NCBI RefSeq assembly: GCF_000202635.1
Contig: NC_015125.1
Location: 992,001 to 1,056,000, forward strand
DNA: 64,000 nucleotides
From: Microbacterium testaceum StLB037
GTDB taxonomy: Bacteria > Actinomycetota > Actinomycetes > Actinomycetales > Microbacteriaceae
Direction of reading: 5' to 3'
This document shows, piece after piece, positions 37,982-46,433 of this stretch. A program made the position numbers and the translations under genes. The stretch's first letter is position 1. Every line of letters begins with the position of its first letter. The notes beneath the pieces are model-generated. The model made no database searches, was not told the origin of the DNA, and saw nothing but the letters and a program-made list of their open reading frames with translations.

Positions 37982-38982
37982 TGGACTCTCACTCTCGGGT
38001 CGATGACGCTGTACGACAGGTCGACCAGCAGGTTGATGAGCGCGTACGCGATCGCGATGAAGATGATGAAGCCCTGCAGCACGGGGAAGTCGCGCGTGAA
38101 GATCGCCCGCGCGAGGAACTGCCCGATGCCCGGGAAGGCGAACACCGTCTCGGTGAGCACCGCCCCCGAGATGAGCAGACCCGCCTGCAGCCCCACGGTC
38201 GTGACGACGGGCAGCATCGCGTTGCGCAGGATGAAGCGGTTGCGCAGCGTCCCCGTCCCGATGCCCTTCGCCCGGCCCGTGCGGACGTAGTCGGCGTTCT
38301 GCACCTCCAGGACCGAGGCGCGCGTGATGCGCACGATGATCGCGAGCGGAATGGTGCCGAGGGCGATCGCCGGAAGGATGAGGTGCAGGATGGCATCCCA
38401 CGAGGCGTCGAATTCGCCCGTGATCAGACCGTCGAAGACGTACAGGTTCGTATAGTGCGTCGCGTCGATGCGGGGGTTCTGGCGGCCGTCCGAGGGCAAC
38501 CAGCCGAGCTGGACGGCGAAGACGTACTTGAGGATGAACGCGAGGAAGAACACCGGGATCGTGATCCCGATGAGACTCAGCACGACCGCGGTGTGATCCC
38601 AGACCTTGCCGTGCCGGCGTGCGGCCCAGTATCCGAGCGGGATGCCGATGCCCACCGCCACGATGAGCGCGGCGACCGAGAGCTCGAGGGTCGCGGGGAA
38701 GCGGCGGACGAACTCCTCGAGCACGGGCCGCCCCGTCTGGATCGAGGAGCCGAAGTCGCCGGTGGCGAGGCGCCCGAGCCACGTGAAGTACTGCACGTAC
38801 AGCGGCTCGTTGAAGCCGTAGAGCTCGTTGATGCGCTCGACGGCCGCGGGGGTCGCACGCTCACCGAGGAGGGCGACGGCGGGACCGCCCGGGAGCGCGC
38901 GCACCCAGGCGAAGAGCAGGATGGAAAGGCCGAACAGGGTGGGGATGAGCAGAAGCAGGCGTCTGCCGATGGTGCGGAGCAC
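37978..38982 (-). CDS. Peptide/nickel-type ABC transporter permease (DppB/OppB family)
   Basis: 334 residues. The N-terminal helix (LLLLIPTLFGLSILLFAWVRALPGGPA) carries the usual DppB start. GDFGSSIQTGRPVLEEFVRRFPATLEL and the EAA loop RASVLEVQNADYVRTGRAKGI are as in oligopeptide permeases; six helices in total. The start is GTG. It follows the binding-protein gene after 134 nt with two hairpins and overlaps the next permease by 4 nt, so the order is binding protein, DppB-type, DppC-type. Confidence 0.94.
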   Translation of the reverse strand: MLRTIGRRLLLLIPTLFGLSILLFAWVRALPGGPAVALLGERATPAAVERINELYGFNEPLYVQYFTWLGRLATGDFGSSIQTGRPVLEEFVRRFPATLELSVAALIVAVGIGIPLGYWAARRHGKVWDHTAVVLSLIGITIPVFFLAFILKYVFAVQLGWLPSDGRQNPRIDATHYTNLYVFDGLITGEFDASWDAILHLILPAIALGTIPLAIIVRITRASVLEVQNADYVRTGRAKGIGTGTLRNRFILRNAMLPVVTTVGLQAGLLISGAVLTETVFAFPGIGQFLARAIFTRDFPVLQGFIIFIAIAYALINLLVDLSYSVIDPRVRVQ

Positions 38983-39016
38983 GGATTCTCACAGGGTGTC
39001 GGGAGCGGGGGACGCG

Positions 39017-39110
39017 GGATGCCGCCGGCCCGGCCGTCCGAGAGGGCGGCGGGCCCGCGGCATCCGTGTGCCGTGGGCTCCTCACCTCGACGGCGAGAGA
39101 GCCCACGGCA
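39017..39110 (-). terminator. Two hairpins between the binding-protein and permease genes
   Basis: Hairpin 1 pairs TGCCGTGGGCTC (39069-39080) with GAGCCCACGGCA (39099-39110), 12 perfect bp just after the binding-protein stop. Hairpin 2 pairs GGATGCCGC (39017-39025) with GCGGCATCC (39057-39065). No U tract follows, so they more probably stabilise the upstream mRNA or attenuate read-through than end transcription completely. Confidence 0.6.
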
Positions 39111-39116
39111 TCCGGA

Positions 39117-40787
39117 TCACTGGGTGAGTTCGATCTCGTTGTAGACCTCGTCCTGCACGGGGCTGGCCGGGTACGACTTCACGCGGGGCGCGAAGGCGAG
39201 CGTCGGCACGGGGTTGGCGAGCGGGATCCCGGGCAGGAACGTCGCGATCTGCTCGTTCACCGCCTGGTAGGCCGGGTCCTGCTCGGCCTCGGTCGCGATG
39301 CCACGGGCCGAGGTCAGGGCCGAGAAGAGCTCGGCGTTGTCGAAGCCCCACTCGTTGGACTTGGCGCCGAAGAACGTGCCCACGAAGTTGTCGGGGTCGT
39401 TGTAGTCACCGGTCCAGCCGAGGAGATGGATGCCGTGGTCGCTGCCGCCCTGGATGAGGTCGAGGTACTCGCCCCACTCGTTCGACACCGGGTTGAGCAC
39501 GATGCCCACGGCCTGCAGCTGCGACTGCAGGTTCGTGAAGATCTGCTCGGGGTTCGGCATGTACGGGCGCGAGATGTTGACCGGGTAGTTGAAGGTCAGG
39601 GTCAGCGGGTTCGCCTCGGTGAACCCGGCCTCGGCGAGGAGCGACTTGGCGGCCGCCTGGTCGAAGTCGTACGTCGTCACGCCGGAGTTGAAGCCGATCA
39701 CGCTGTCGGGCATGAACTGGGATGCCACGGTCGTGCCCTCGGGCAGGACCTGGGTGACGAGCTGCTGCTTGTCGATGGCGTGGGCGATCGCCTGGCGCAC
39801 GCGGATGTCGCTGAGCGCGGGGTTCGCCTGGTTCATGCCCAGGTAGAGGATGTTGAACGGGTCGCGGTTCGTGAGCATGTAGCCCGCGCTCTCCAGAGCG
39901 CCCAGGTCGGCCGGGGCGACGAGGTCGTACCCGTCGATGGAGCCGGACTCCAGGGCCTGACGGCGAGCGGTGGTGTCGCCGATCACGCGGAAGATGACCT
40001 GCTGGACCTGGCCCTGCTCGCCCCAGTACCCGTCGTAGGCGCTGACGGTCGCCTCGGCGCCCGGCTCCCACGAGTCGAATTTGAAGGGGCCGGTACCGGT
40101 CGGGTGCGCCTGCGCGTACTCGCTGAGCGTCGGGGCCTCGGACGTGCCGCCGACCTCGTCGGCCTTGTACTCCTGGAGCGCCGCGGGGCTCTGGATCGCG
40201 AAGGCGGGGAGCGAGAGCGCGGGGATGAAGCCGGCGAACGGCTCCGTGAGCGTGATCGTCACCTCCGTCGGGCTCGCGGCCTCGCAGCCGCCGTAGATCG
40301 AGGTGCCGGTGTCGGCGTAGCCGCGCATGATCTTGCCCCAGTAGTAGGACAGGCTCTCGGACTGCGCGATGCCGGTGAAGTTGTTCTGCCGGTCGAAGTT
40401 GAAGCACACCGCGTCGGCGTTGAACTCGGTGTCGTCGTGGAACTTCACGCCCTCTTTGAGCTGGAACGTGTACGACAGGCCGTCGTCGGACTGCGTCCAG
40501 CTCTCGGCGAGCATGGGGGCGGGATCAGCCGTCCCGGGCTCGACGCCGACGAGCCCCTCGAAGATCTGCCGGGAGATGCGGAACGACTCGCCGTCGCTCG
40601 CGAACGCGGGGTCGAGGCTCGAGGGATCACCCGAGGCGCCGAAGACGAACGTCGAGTCGACGTCGCCGCCGGCGTCACCGCCGCCGCCGTTGTCGTCGCG
40701 CTGGCTCGTGCAACCCGCGAGGGCGAGCGCGCCGATGGCGATGGTCGCGCCGGCCGCGAGCACGCGGGTACGGAGATTTCCTTGCAT
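39117..40787 (-). CDS. Peptide/nickel-type ABC transporter substrate-binding lipoprotein (DppA/OppA family)
   Basis: 556 residues. The signal peptide has the lipobox LAGC (Cys26), followed by a Gly/Asp linker and an SBP_bac_5 domain: STFVFGASGDPSSLDPAF, LAESWTQSDDGLSYTFQLKEGVKFHDDTEFNADAVCFNF and the hinge region DIRVRQAIAHAIDKQQL. The ATG at 40787 begins MQGNLRTRVL, a normal signal peptide; upstream in-frame codons add a non-signal extension. It is the first gene of the transporter operon. The ligand cannot be told from sequence; dipeptides or oligopeptides are likely. Confidence 0.94.
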   Translation of the reverse strand: MQGNLRTRVLAAGATIAIGALALAGCTSQRDDNGGGGDAGGDVDSTFVFGASGDPSSLDPAFASDGESFRISRQIFEGLVGVEPGTADPAPMLAESWTQSDDGLSYTFQLKEGVKFHDDTEFNADAVCFNFDRQNNFTGIAQSESLSYYWGKIMRGYADTGTSIYGGCEAASPTEVTITLTEPFAGFIPALSLPAFAIQSPAALQEYKADEVGGTSEAPTLSEYAQAHPTGTGPFKFDSWEPGAEATVSAYDGYWGEQGQVQQVIFRVIGDTTARRQALESGSIDGYDLVAPADLGALESAGYMLTNRDPFNILYLGMNQANPALSDIRVRQAIAHAIDKQQLVTQVLPEGTTVASQFMPDSVIGFNSGVTTYDFDQAAAKSLLAEAGFTEANPLTLTFNYPVNISRPYMPNPEQIFTNLQSQLQAVGIVLNPVSNEWGEYLDLIQGGSDHGIHLLGWTGDYNDPDNFVGTFFGAKSNEWGFDNAELFSALTSARGIATEAEQDPAYQAVNEQIATFLPGIPLANPVPTLAFAPRVKSYPASPVQDEVYNEIELTQ

Positions 40788-41088
40788 TTTTCGTTGTGCC
40801 TTCCGGGGGGAGGAAAGGAGGAGCCCGACTGCGCTGTCACCTCGTCGTGCCGCGCTCCGCTTGCTGTTCCCCCGACCGTACAGGTCGAGGCGGCCGCTGC
40901 CCATTGCCCCTGTGTATCGATCGTGTTTCGGGTAGCAGGGCAGGATGCCGCGACGAAACGGGTCGGAACACCCACTTCGCGCAGGTCGGCGACGCGCCGC
41001 GCAGCGATTCGCTCAGCATCGCGTGCCCGCCCCGGCGCGGCGCGGCGGCATCCGGCGGGCGCGGGGACCAGGGCCTAGCGTGGGAGCC
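40788..41088. other. Gene-free stretch of 301 nt with two divergent promoters
   Basis: It must hold the promoter of the minus-strand transporter operon (a TACGGT-like box on the minus strand near 40878-40883 is the best but weak candidate) and that of the plus-strand gene at 41089 (-10 TAGCGT at 41076-41081). I see no repeats or small gene. Confidence 0.35.
41076..41081 (+). promoter_or_regulatory. -10 box TAGCGT, leaderless start at 41089
   Basis: TAGCGT ends 7 nt before the ATG at 41089. Confidence 0.45.
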
Positions 41089-41955
41089 ATGGCTCGAATG
41101 CGCATCGAACCCGACGACGCCCCCACGGCTCGGCTCTCCGACGGCTCCCTCGCCCGGGTGTCGCCGTCGGGTTTCGTGTCCGGCTGGGAGCTGGTGGTCG
41201 ACGGCACGCCGCAGTCGCACGTCGACCTCGACGACCCGACGCACCTGCACTTCGAGTACATCGCCCGCATGGGGGCCGTCATCGACCGACTCCGGATGCC
41301 GGGACAGCCGCTGACCGCTGTGCACCTGGGCGCGGGTGCCCTGACCCTCCCCCGCTACGTCGAGGCCACCCGGCCGGGCTCGCGACAGCAGGTCATCGAG
41401 CTGGAGCCGAAGCTGTGGGACCTCGTGCGGGAGAACCTTCCGCTCCCCCGCGGCGCCGCGGTCCGCGTGCGCATCGGCGACGCGCGCGCGGGGCTCTCGC
41501 GGCTTCCCGCCGGGCTCACCGGCGCCGTCGACCTCCTCGTCAGCGACGTCTACTCGGGCGCGCAGACCCCCGCGCACCTGACGACCGTGGAGTTCTACCG
41601 CGAGGCCGCCGGCTTGCTCGCCCCGGACGGGGTGCTCCTCGTCAACGTCTCCGACGGCCCCGGCCTCGCGTTCGCCCGGCGGCAGGTGGCGACGGTGCGC
41701 GACGTGCTGCCCGAGGTCATCCTCCTGGCCGAAGTGCAGGTCCTGAAGGGGCGTCGCTTCGGCAATCTCGTCATCGCCGCCTCCGCCGCTCCCCTGCCCG
41801 TCGAGTGGCTGCCCCGGCTCATGGCCGCCGGTCCTCACCCCGCCAAGGTCTCGCAGGGTGCCGAGATCGAGGAGTTCGTCCGGGGCGCGCGCCCGGCGAC
41901 GGATGCCGATGCGACGCCGTCGCCCAAGCCCTCGGCATCCCTCTTCGAACGCTGA
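41089..41955 (+). CDS. Spermidine-synthase-like protein (288 aa)
   Basis: A Rossmann methyltransferase-type fold as in polyamine synthases: HLGAGALTLPRYV (~80-92) is the nucleotide-binding glycine motif, VIELEPKLWDLVRENLPLP (~101-119) holds the acidic residue after strand 2, and VDLLVSDVYSGAQTPAHLTTVEFY (~147-170) corresponds to the DxxY/G region of SpeE-like proteins. The canonical gatekeeping DxYD motif is not evident, so substrate and reaction remain open. The protein ends in a short disordered tail. It stands alone in its transcription unit. Confidence 0.75.
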   Translation: MARMRIEPDDAPTARLSDGSLARVSPSGFVSGWELVVDGTPQSHVDLDDPTHLHFEYIARMGAVIDRLRMPGQPLTAVHLGAGALTLPRYVEATRPGSRQQVIELEPKLWDLVRENLPLPRGAAVRVRIGDARAGLSRLPAGLTGAVDLLVSDVYSGAQTPAHLTTVEFYREAAGLLAPDGVLLVNVSDGPGLAFARRQVATVRDVLPEVILLAEVQVLKGRRFGNLVIAASAAPLPVEWLPRLMAAGPHPAKVSQGAEIEEFVRGARPATDADATPSPKPSASLFER

Positions 41956-42027
41956 CCGCGTGGCGGCTCGGCACATCGCCGATCTCGACGCAGACTGGAG
42001 ACCATCGGCCATTCGGGAGGAGCGACG

Positions 42028-42555
42028 GTGAGCTATATCCGCGGGTATGACCCCGACACATTGCGCGAGATCACTGACTCTCGTGAGTGCGCGGAGCGTC
42101 TCGACGAGATCGGCTCCCAGCGCAGCCTTCCGGCCCTGCTGGAGCGGGTGTGGCTGCTCAAGGTCCTCGACCGCTTCGACGAGGCTCTCGCCATCTCGGA
42201 GCAGTCCGTGCGCGTCGCGCGCATGGCGGGAACGCGTCGCGATCTGCTGCGCGCGCGCATCCTGCACGCGACGATCATGCAGTGCCGCGGGGCGTACGCC
42301 GCCGCCGAGCAGGAGCTGACGATGTGCGCCGAGGAGGCCGAGGGGCAGAACTGGGCGAGCATCGCGGCTTTCGCCCTGCAGCACCGCGGCAAGGTGCACT
42401 ACGACGAGGGCGACTTCGAAAGCGCGCGGCGGGATTTCAAGCGCGCGCTGTTCCTCCGGCAGAACGCCGGAGCCACCGACGCCCAGCTCGAATCGACGCT
42501 GCTCGCGATCGACGCCGCCGACCGTCGGCGTCCGCGCGAGGTCGTCGCGAGCTGA
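42028..42555 (+). CDS. Hypothetical TPR-like helical protein (175 aa)
   Basis: Not a named family. It is made of paired amphipathic helices with TPR-like spacing (LPALLERVWLLKVLDRFDEALAISEQSVRVARMAG, then RDLLRARILHATIMQCRGAYAAAEQELTMCAEEAEG, then ASIAAFALQHRGKVHYDEGDFESARRDFKRALFLRQ), which suggests three to four repeats and a protein-binding role. The start is GTG, with GGGAGG 7 nt upstream. It is cytoplasmic, with no membrane helix, and lies 72 nt after the spermidine-synthase-like gene. Confidence 0.7.
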   Translation: MSYIRGYDPDTLREITDSRECAERLDEIGSQRSLPALLERVWLLKVLDRFDEALAISEQSVRVARMAGTRRDLLRARILHATIMQCRGAYAAAEQELTMCAEEAEGQNWASIAAFALQHRGKVHYDEGDFESARRDFKRALFLRQNAGATDAQLESTLLAIDAADRRRPREVVAS

Positions 42556-42572
42556 ATGTCGTAGCCCCGGCT

Positions 42573-42578
42573 TAGTCT
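42573..42578 (+). promoter_or_regulatory. -10 box TAGTCT, leaderless start at 42586
   Basis: TAGTCT ends 7 nt before the ATG at 42586, in the 30-nt gap after the TPR-like gene. Confidence 0.45.
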
Positions 42579-42585
42579 TCCGGTC

Positions 42586-43074
42586 ATGTCCGAACTCCAG
42601 CGCGTGCGCACGTGGGCGGAGGCCCTGATCGCCCTGCACCTCGATGCGTCGTGGACCTTCGGCTTCGACAACGCCAAGCGCCGGGCGGGGCTCTGCGACT
42701 ACAGCCGCAAGCGCATCAGCGTCTCGCGCTACCTCGCCGCGCGTTACGACGACGACACCAACCACCAGACGCTCCTGCACGAGGTCGCGCACGCCCTCGC
42801 GGGCGGGGCAGCCGGCCACGGTCCGGCGTGGAAGCGCACCGCGCGCGACCTCGGCTACGTGGGTGGCACGACCCACGCCGGCGAGACCGCCAACGAACTC
42901 GCCCCCTGGGTCGGCACCTGCCCCGCGGGACACGTCGCCTACCGCCACCGGCGCGCGACCCGGCCGACCTCGTGCGCGAAGTGCGCGCCGCGCTTCGACC
43001 CGCGCTTCGCGCTGACGTGGGAGCGACGCGACATCAGCCGCGCCACGCGGCTCGCCGCGGCGACGCCGCGCTGA
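42586..43074 (+). CDS. SprT-like zinc metalloprotease domain protein
   Basis: 162 residues. The SprT-like core holds the HEVAH zinc/catalytic motif (65-69) and the second ligand region GHGPAWK (77-83). A C-terminal zinc ribbon follows: C-P-A-G-H with YRHRR and later SCAKCAP, typical of SprT/Spartan-type proteins. In eukaryotes Spartan removes DNA-protein crosslinks; the bacterial role is not established. The ATG agrees with the proposed leaderless promoter. Confidence 0.88.
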   Translation: MSELQRVRTWAEALIALHLDASWTFGFDNAKRRAGLCDYSRKRISVSRYLAARYDDDTNHQTLLHEVAHALAGGAAGHGPAWKRTARDLGYVGGTTHAGETANELAPWVGTCPAGHVAYRHRRATRPTSCAKCAPRFDPRFALTWERRDISRATRLAAATPR

Positions 43075-43084
43075 CGCGGCGGGG

Positions 43085-43190
43085 CGGGGGTGTCGCGGGC
43101 GGGGTGCCCTGTGCGGGGGTGCCGTGGGCGCGACGGGCGGGGGTGCCGACCAGCGGCGGGCGAGGGCGCGGGCGGGGGTGCCGCGCATCG
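43085..43190. repeat. Degenerate G-rich repeats (CGGGGGTGCCG)
   Basis: Five imperfect copies of a (G)CGGGGGTGCCG unit at irregular spacing in the 155-nt gap between the SprT-like gene and the convergent ComB-like gene. The strand is strongly purine-biased. No terminator-type inverted repeat is seen here. Confidence 0.55.
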
Positions 43191-43229
43191 CGGGGCCGGA
43201 GATCGCGCCGCGGGAGGAGCCCGAGCGGG

Positions 43230-43847
43230 TCAGTCGGCGCGGAAGGTGCCGTCGACGAGCGTCGGTACGACGGATGCCGCGTCCCGCGCGGCTGCGGCAT
43301 GCACCACGTCCGCTCGCCCGGCATCGGTGAGCGACCGACCCGTGCCGCTGGCCGAGAGCAGGTGACGGGCCGCCCCGCGCAGAGCGCGATAGCCCTCGCC
43401 CGCGACGGCCGCATCGGGCGAGGCGTGGTCGATGCCCAGATCGCCGAGCGCGGCCACGACGGCCCCGGCCCCCAGGAGGTCGTCGACGGCGAAGCGGAGG
43501 GTCTCGGCATCCGGGTACCCGATCGCGATGATCGCGATGCTGGTCCGCTCCGCGCGCGCCGTCTGCAGTGCGAGGACGCGATCCGCCACGGCCCGCGCAT
43601 TGCGGATGCCGCCGACGAGGACGGCGGCGGCATCCTCGGCCGCGGCGCCCACGAGCGCGGCGGTCGGGAGGCCCTCAACGGGGAGGGACGCCCCGGACTC
43701 GGCGGCGGTGAGCGCGTCGGCCGAGAGCCCGAGCGTCTGCACGAGGATCACGACATCCGCCGGCGCGAGCCGACCGAGGCCCGCGAGCCCCCAATCGAGA
43801 CGCACCTGATAGTTCGCTTGAGCGTGCGGGGCGGGGTCGTTCGGCAT
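43230..43847 (-). CDS. 2-phosphosulfolactate phosphatase family protein (ComB-like)
   Basis: 205 residues. The sequence fits the ComB family: VRLDWGLAGLGRLAPADVVILVQTLGLS at the N-terminus, LVGGIRNARAVADRVLALQTARAERTSIAIIAIGYPD in the middle, then DDLLGAGAVVAALGDLGI. ComB hydrolyses 2-phosphosulfolactate on the coenzyme M route in archaea; in actinobacteria the substrate is unknown and coenzyme M is not expected, so the function is open. A leaderless start is supported by TAGGCT 6 nt before the ATG. Confidence 0.8.
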   Translation of the reverse strand: MPNDPAPHAQANYQVRLDWGLAGLGRLAPADVVILVQTLGLSADALTAAESGASLPVEGLPTAALVGAAAEDAAAVLVGGIRNARAVADRVLALQTARAERTSIAIIAIGYPDAETLRFAVDDLLGAGAVVAALGDLGIDHASPDAAVAGEGYRALRGAARHLLSASGTGRSLTDAGRADVVHAAAARDAASVVPTLVDGTFRAD

Positions 43848-43853
43848 CCCTCG

Positions 43854-43859
43854 AGCCTA
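43854..43859 (-). promoter_or_regulatory. -10 box TAGGCT, leaderless start at 43847
   Basis: TAGGCT on the minus strand, 6 nt before the ATG at 43847. Confidence 0.5.
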
Positions 43860-43910
43860 AGCCGGGTACGCGACCGCTCGCCGTCAACCCGGGGACGGGA
43901 CCGCACGCGT

Positions 43911-43927
43911 GCGGGAGAATCTCCCGC
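43911..43927 (+). promoter_or_regulatory. Palindrome abutting the start codon at 43928
   Basis: GCGGGAG, loop AAT, CTCCCGC: a perfect 7-bp palindrome ending at the base before the ATG. It overlaps a -10-like GAGAAT (43915-43920). It could be an operator or, if transcribed, a hairpin next to the start. Confidence 0.45.
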
Positions 43928-44437
43928 ATGCGCATTCTGTTGAAGTTCGTGATCGATTGCGACCCGGATGCCGCGTGGCGGGCGCTGCATTCGCCACGCG
44001 CCGTCGCGGAGCTCTACGGTCCCCTCCTCGACCTCGATGCGCTCGGTGAGATGCCGACCTCGTTCACGTCCGGCGATGACGTGCCGGTCCAGATGAGCCT
44101 GGCCGGAGCGCTTCCCCTCGGCCGGCAGCTCATCTCGGTCGCGGACCGCGAGACCACGGACGGGCACGGGCGCGTGCGCGTGTTCCGCGACTGGGGGGTG
44201 CCCCTGACCGGCCCCCTCGCCACCCTCGACGTCTGGGACCACCAGATGGCGGTGTCCGAGGCGCCGGGCGAGCCCGGGCGGACGCTGTGGCGGGAGCGTC
44301 TCACGATCGGCGGGGCCGCGGCCCCCGTGCTCTGGCCGGGCCTGTGGGCGATGTGGCAGTGGCGCGAGGGGCGTATCCGCGCCCTCGCCCCGACCTGGGC
44401 GTACGACCCGGAGGCCGCGGGCGACACGTCCGACTGA
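43928..44437 (+). CDS. SRPBCC-like hypothetical protein (169 aa)
   Basis: The sequence has the beta-alpha-beta pattern of START/SRPBCC ligand-binding proteins: an N-terminal strand (ILLKFVIDCDPDAAWRALHSP), central antiparallel strands (VSVADRE.. to LDVWDHQMAV) and a C-terminal helix rich in Trp (WPGLWAMWQWREGRIRAL). No active-site motif is visible. The gene is transcribed from a very short or absent leader and ends 29 nt from the convergent response-regulator stop. Confidence 0.6.
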   Translation: MRILLKFVIDCDPDAAWRALHSPRAVAELYGPLLDLDALGEMPTSFTSGDDVPVQMSLAGALPLGRQLISVADRETTDGHGRVRVFRDWGVPLTGPLATLDVWDHQMAVSEAPGEPGRTLWRERLTIGGAAAPVLWPGLWAMWQWREGRIRALAPTWAYDPEAAGDTSD

Positions 44438-44466
44438 CCCGGCGCCCCGCTCGGCCGCGGAGAACC

Positions 44467-45117
44467 TCAGACCAGCCCGTGCCGGTACGCGAAGACGACG
44501 AGCTGGACGCGGTCGCGCAGCGAGAGCTTCGCGAGGATCCGGCTGATGTGCGTCTTCACCGTCGCCTCGGAGAGGAATTCGCGCGCCGCGATCTCGCTGT
44601 TGCTGAGACCCGCGGCCGCGAGGAGGAAGATCTCCCTCTCGCGCTCGGTCAGCTCCCCGAAGCTGGCCGGCACCGGTTCGGCGGAGCCGTTCTCGGCGAT
44701 GTGCGCGAAGAGCTCACGCGTGGCCTCCGCCGCGATGACGGCGGACCCCGCGTGCACCGTCCGAATGGCGGAGAGGAGGAACTCGGGCTCCGAGTCCTTG
44801 AGGAGGAAGCCGCTGGCACCGCGTTGGATCGCCCGCGCAGCCGCCTCATCGAGGTCGAACGTGGTGAGGACGACGACCCGCGGGGCTTCCGGCTCCCGCA
44901 GGATCTCCGCGGTCGCGGTGAGGCCGTCCATGACGGGCATGCGCACGTCCATGAGGACGAGATCGGGCCGGGTCGCCCGGACCATCTCGATCCCCTCGCG
45001 GCCGTCGGATGCCTCGCCCACGACCTCGAGGTCGGGCTGCGAGTCGATCACCATCCGGATGCCGGCGCGGAACAGCGCCTGATCGTCGACGAGAACGATA
45101 CGTACGGGGGTGCTCAC
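44467..45117 (-). CDS. Two-component response regulator, NarL/LuxR type
   Basis: 216 residues. The receiver domain has the acidic pair D11-D12, phosphoacceptor Asp57 (VLMDVRMPVMDG), the Thr of VVLTTFD and the Lys of LLKDSEP. The LuxR-type helix-turn-helix is LTEREREIFLLAAAGLSNSEIA then SEATVKTHISRILAKL. It starts with GTG 55 nt after the histidine kinase gene, its obvious partner. Target genes cannot be inferred. Confidence 0.95.
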   Translation of the reverse strand: MSTPVRIVLVDDQALFRAGIRMVIDSQPDLEVVGEASDGREGIEMVRATRPDLVLMDVRMPVMDGLTATAEILREPEAPRVVVLTTFDLDEAAARAIQRGASGFLLKDSEPEFLLSAIRTVHAGSAVIAAEATRELFAHIAENGSAEPVPASFGELTEREREIFLLAAAGLSNSEIAAREFLSEATVKTHISRILAKLSLRDRVQLVVFAYRHGLV

Positions 45118-45172
45118 TCGGTCGGTTCCTCTCGGCGGTGGTTCTCTCGAGTATCGCGCGAGCCTGCCGAGC

Positions 45173-46333
45173 TCACAGGGACGCCCGCACGGGCATGCTC
45201 GCGCGCACGACGAAGAACCGTCCCTGCGCTTCGGCCGTCAGGCTGCCGCCGACGAGTTGCGCGCGCTCGCGCATCCCGATGAGACCGTGCCCGCCGGACG
45301 GCTGCGCCGGACCGTCCGGGGCCCGCGTGTTGCGGACCATCAGCTCGACGCGGTCGGGAAGCCACCCGAGGTGCACGTCGACGCGGCGGTCGGCTCCGTG
45401 GCGGAGGGCGTTCGTCAGCGCCTCCTGCAGGATGCGGTACACCGCGAGCTGGATCGCCGCCGGCGGCTCCCCGGGTGGGACAGGATCGACGTCGACCGAC
45501 AGCTCGACACCCGCGGCGCGCACGTGGGCGTACAGCGCGTCGAGATCGGTGAGCCGCGGCTGCGGCCCTTCGGCCTGCGTGTGACGCAGCTGCGTGAGCA
45601 GCTGGCGGACGTCGGTCAGCGCCGCGCGGGCGGTGGTCGAGATCGTGGCGAGTGCCGCTGTCGCGGCCTCGGGGTCTGCGGCCGCCGCGTAGCGGGCGCC
45701 GTCCGCCTGGGCGATCACGACGGCGAGCGAGTGCGCCACGACGTCGTGCATGTCACGGGCGATGCGCACGCGTTGTTGCTCCGCCACGGTCTCCGCCTCG
45801 GCCGCACGCTGAGCCCGACCGTTCTCGGTCGCGCGGATCGCCGTGCGCACGAGGGCCCCCGTCACCCAGGCCAGCAACAGCGCGAACGCCGCCGCGAGGA
45901 GGATGCCGACGATCGCTGCGACGTCGGCCGCCTGGATGGGCGACGTGAGCGTGCGGACGACCAGATAGAGCGAGACGACGACGGCGCCTCCGACCGCGGA
46001 GGCGAATCCGGCCCAGAACACGCGCCGCGTGCCGTACGCGGCGGTCGTGTACAGCACTGCGAACACCACGACGTCGGTCGGTGAAGGTTGGCGGCCGAGG
46101 CCCATCTGCAGCAGAGCCCCCGCCCAGGCGAGAGCGAGGGCGAGCCCGGGGCTCAGCCGGCGCATGGCCGCGGCGGCCGTGAAGGCCACAACCATCAGCG
46201 ACGCGCCGACGCCGGCGAGCGCGGACGGGGCGTCCGACGCGAGCTCGAGGGCGAGAGCGAGCAGCCCGAAGAGACCGGCGACGACGAGGTCGGTCACCAG
46301 TTGGTAACGGCGTAGCGGGCGAAGGGAGAGCAT
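45173..46333 (-). CDS. Two-component sensor histidine kinase, HisKA_3 type
   Basis: 386 residues. Five to six membrane helices (~15-190) with almost no loop outside point to an intramembrane-sensing kinase. They are followed by a coiled-coil linker (RAQRAAEAETVAEQQRVRIARD), the phosphoacceptor box DMHDVVAHSL, the N box EALTNALRHG and the G box GGHGLIGMRERA. I start at ATG 46333 (MLSLRPLRRYQ), supported by a -10 box TAGCGT 7 nt upstream; an in-frame ATG at 46369 would lie upstream of that promoter. Confidence 0.93.
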   Translation of the reverse strand: MLSLRPLRRYQLVTDLVVAGLFGLLALALELASDAPSALAGVGASLMVVAFTAAAAMRRLSPGLALALAWAGALLQMGLGRQPSPTDVVVFAVLYTTAAYGTRRVFWAGFASAVGGAVVVSLYLVVRTLTSPIQAADVAAIVGILLAAAFALLLAWVTGALVRTAIRATENGRAQRAAEAETVAEQQRVRIARDMHDVVAHSLAVVIAQADGARYAAAADPEAATAALATISTTARAALTDVRQLLTQLRHTQAEGPQPRLTDLDALYAHVRAAGVELSVDVDPVPPGEPPAAIQLAVYRILQEALTNALRHGADRRVDVHLGWLPDRVELMVRNTRAPDGPAQPSGGHGLIGMRERAQLVGGSLTAEAQGRFFVVRASMPVRASL

Positions 46334-46340
46334 CGCGGCA

Positions 46341-46346
46341 ACGCTA
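46341..46346 (-). promoter_or_regulatory. -10 box TAGCGT of the two-component operon
   Basis: TAGCGT on the minus strand, 7 nt before the ATG at 46333. Confidence 0.45.
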
Positions 46347-46433
46347 CAGATGCGGGAGGGGGGCGGCATCCGTCCTGCGATGTATTCGTGGACGCGATGC
46401 CGAGATCGGCGCCCGGGGAGGAGAAGCCCGACG

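Noticed and set aside
43085..43190. Non-coding RNA or riboswitch in the G-rich gap
   Set aside because: The repeats are degenerate and I could find no promoter or stable conserved structure.
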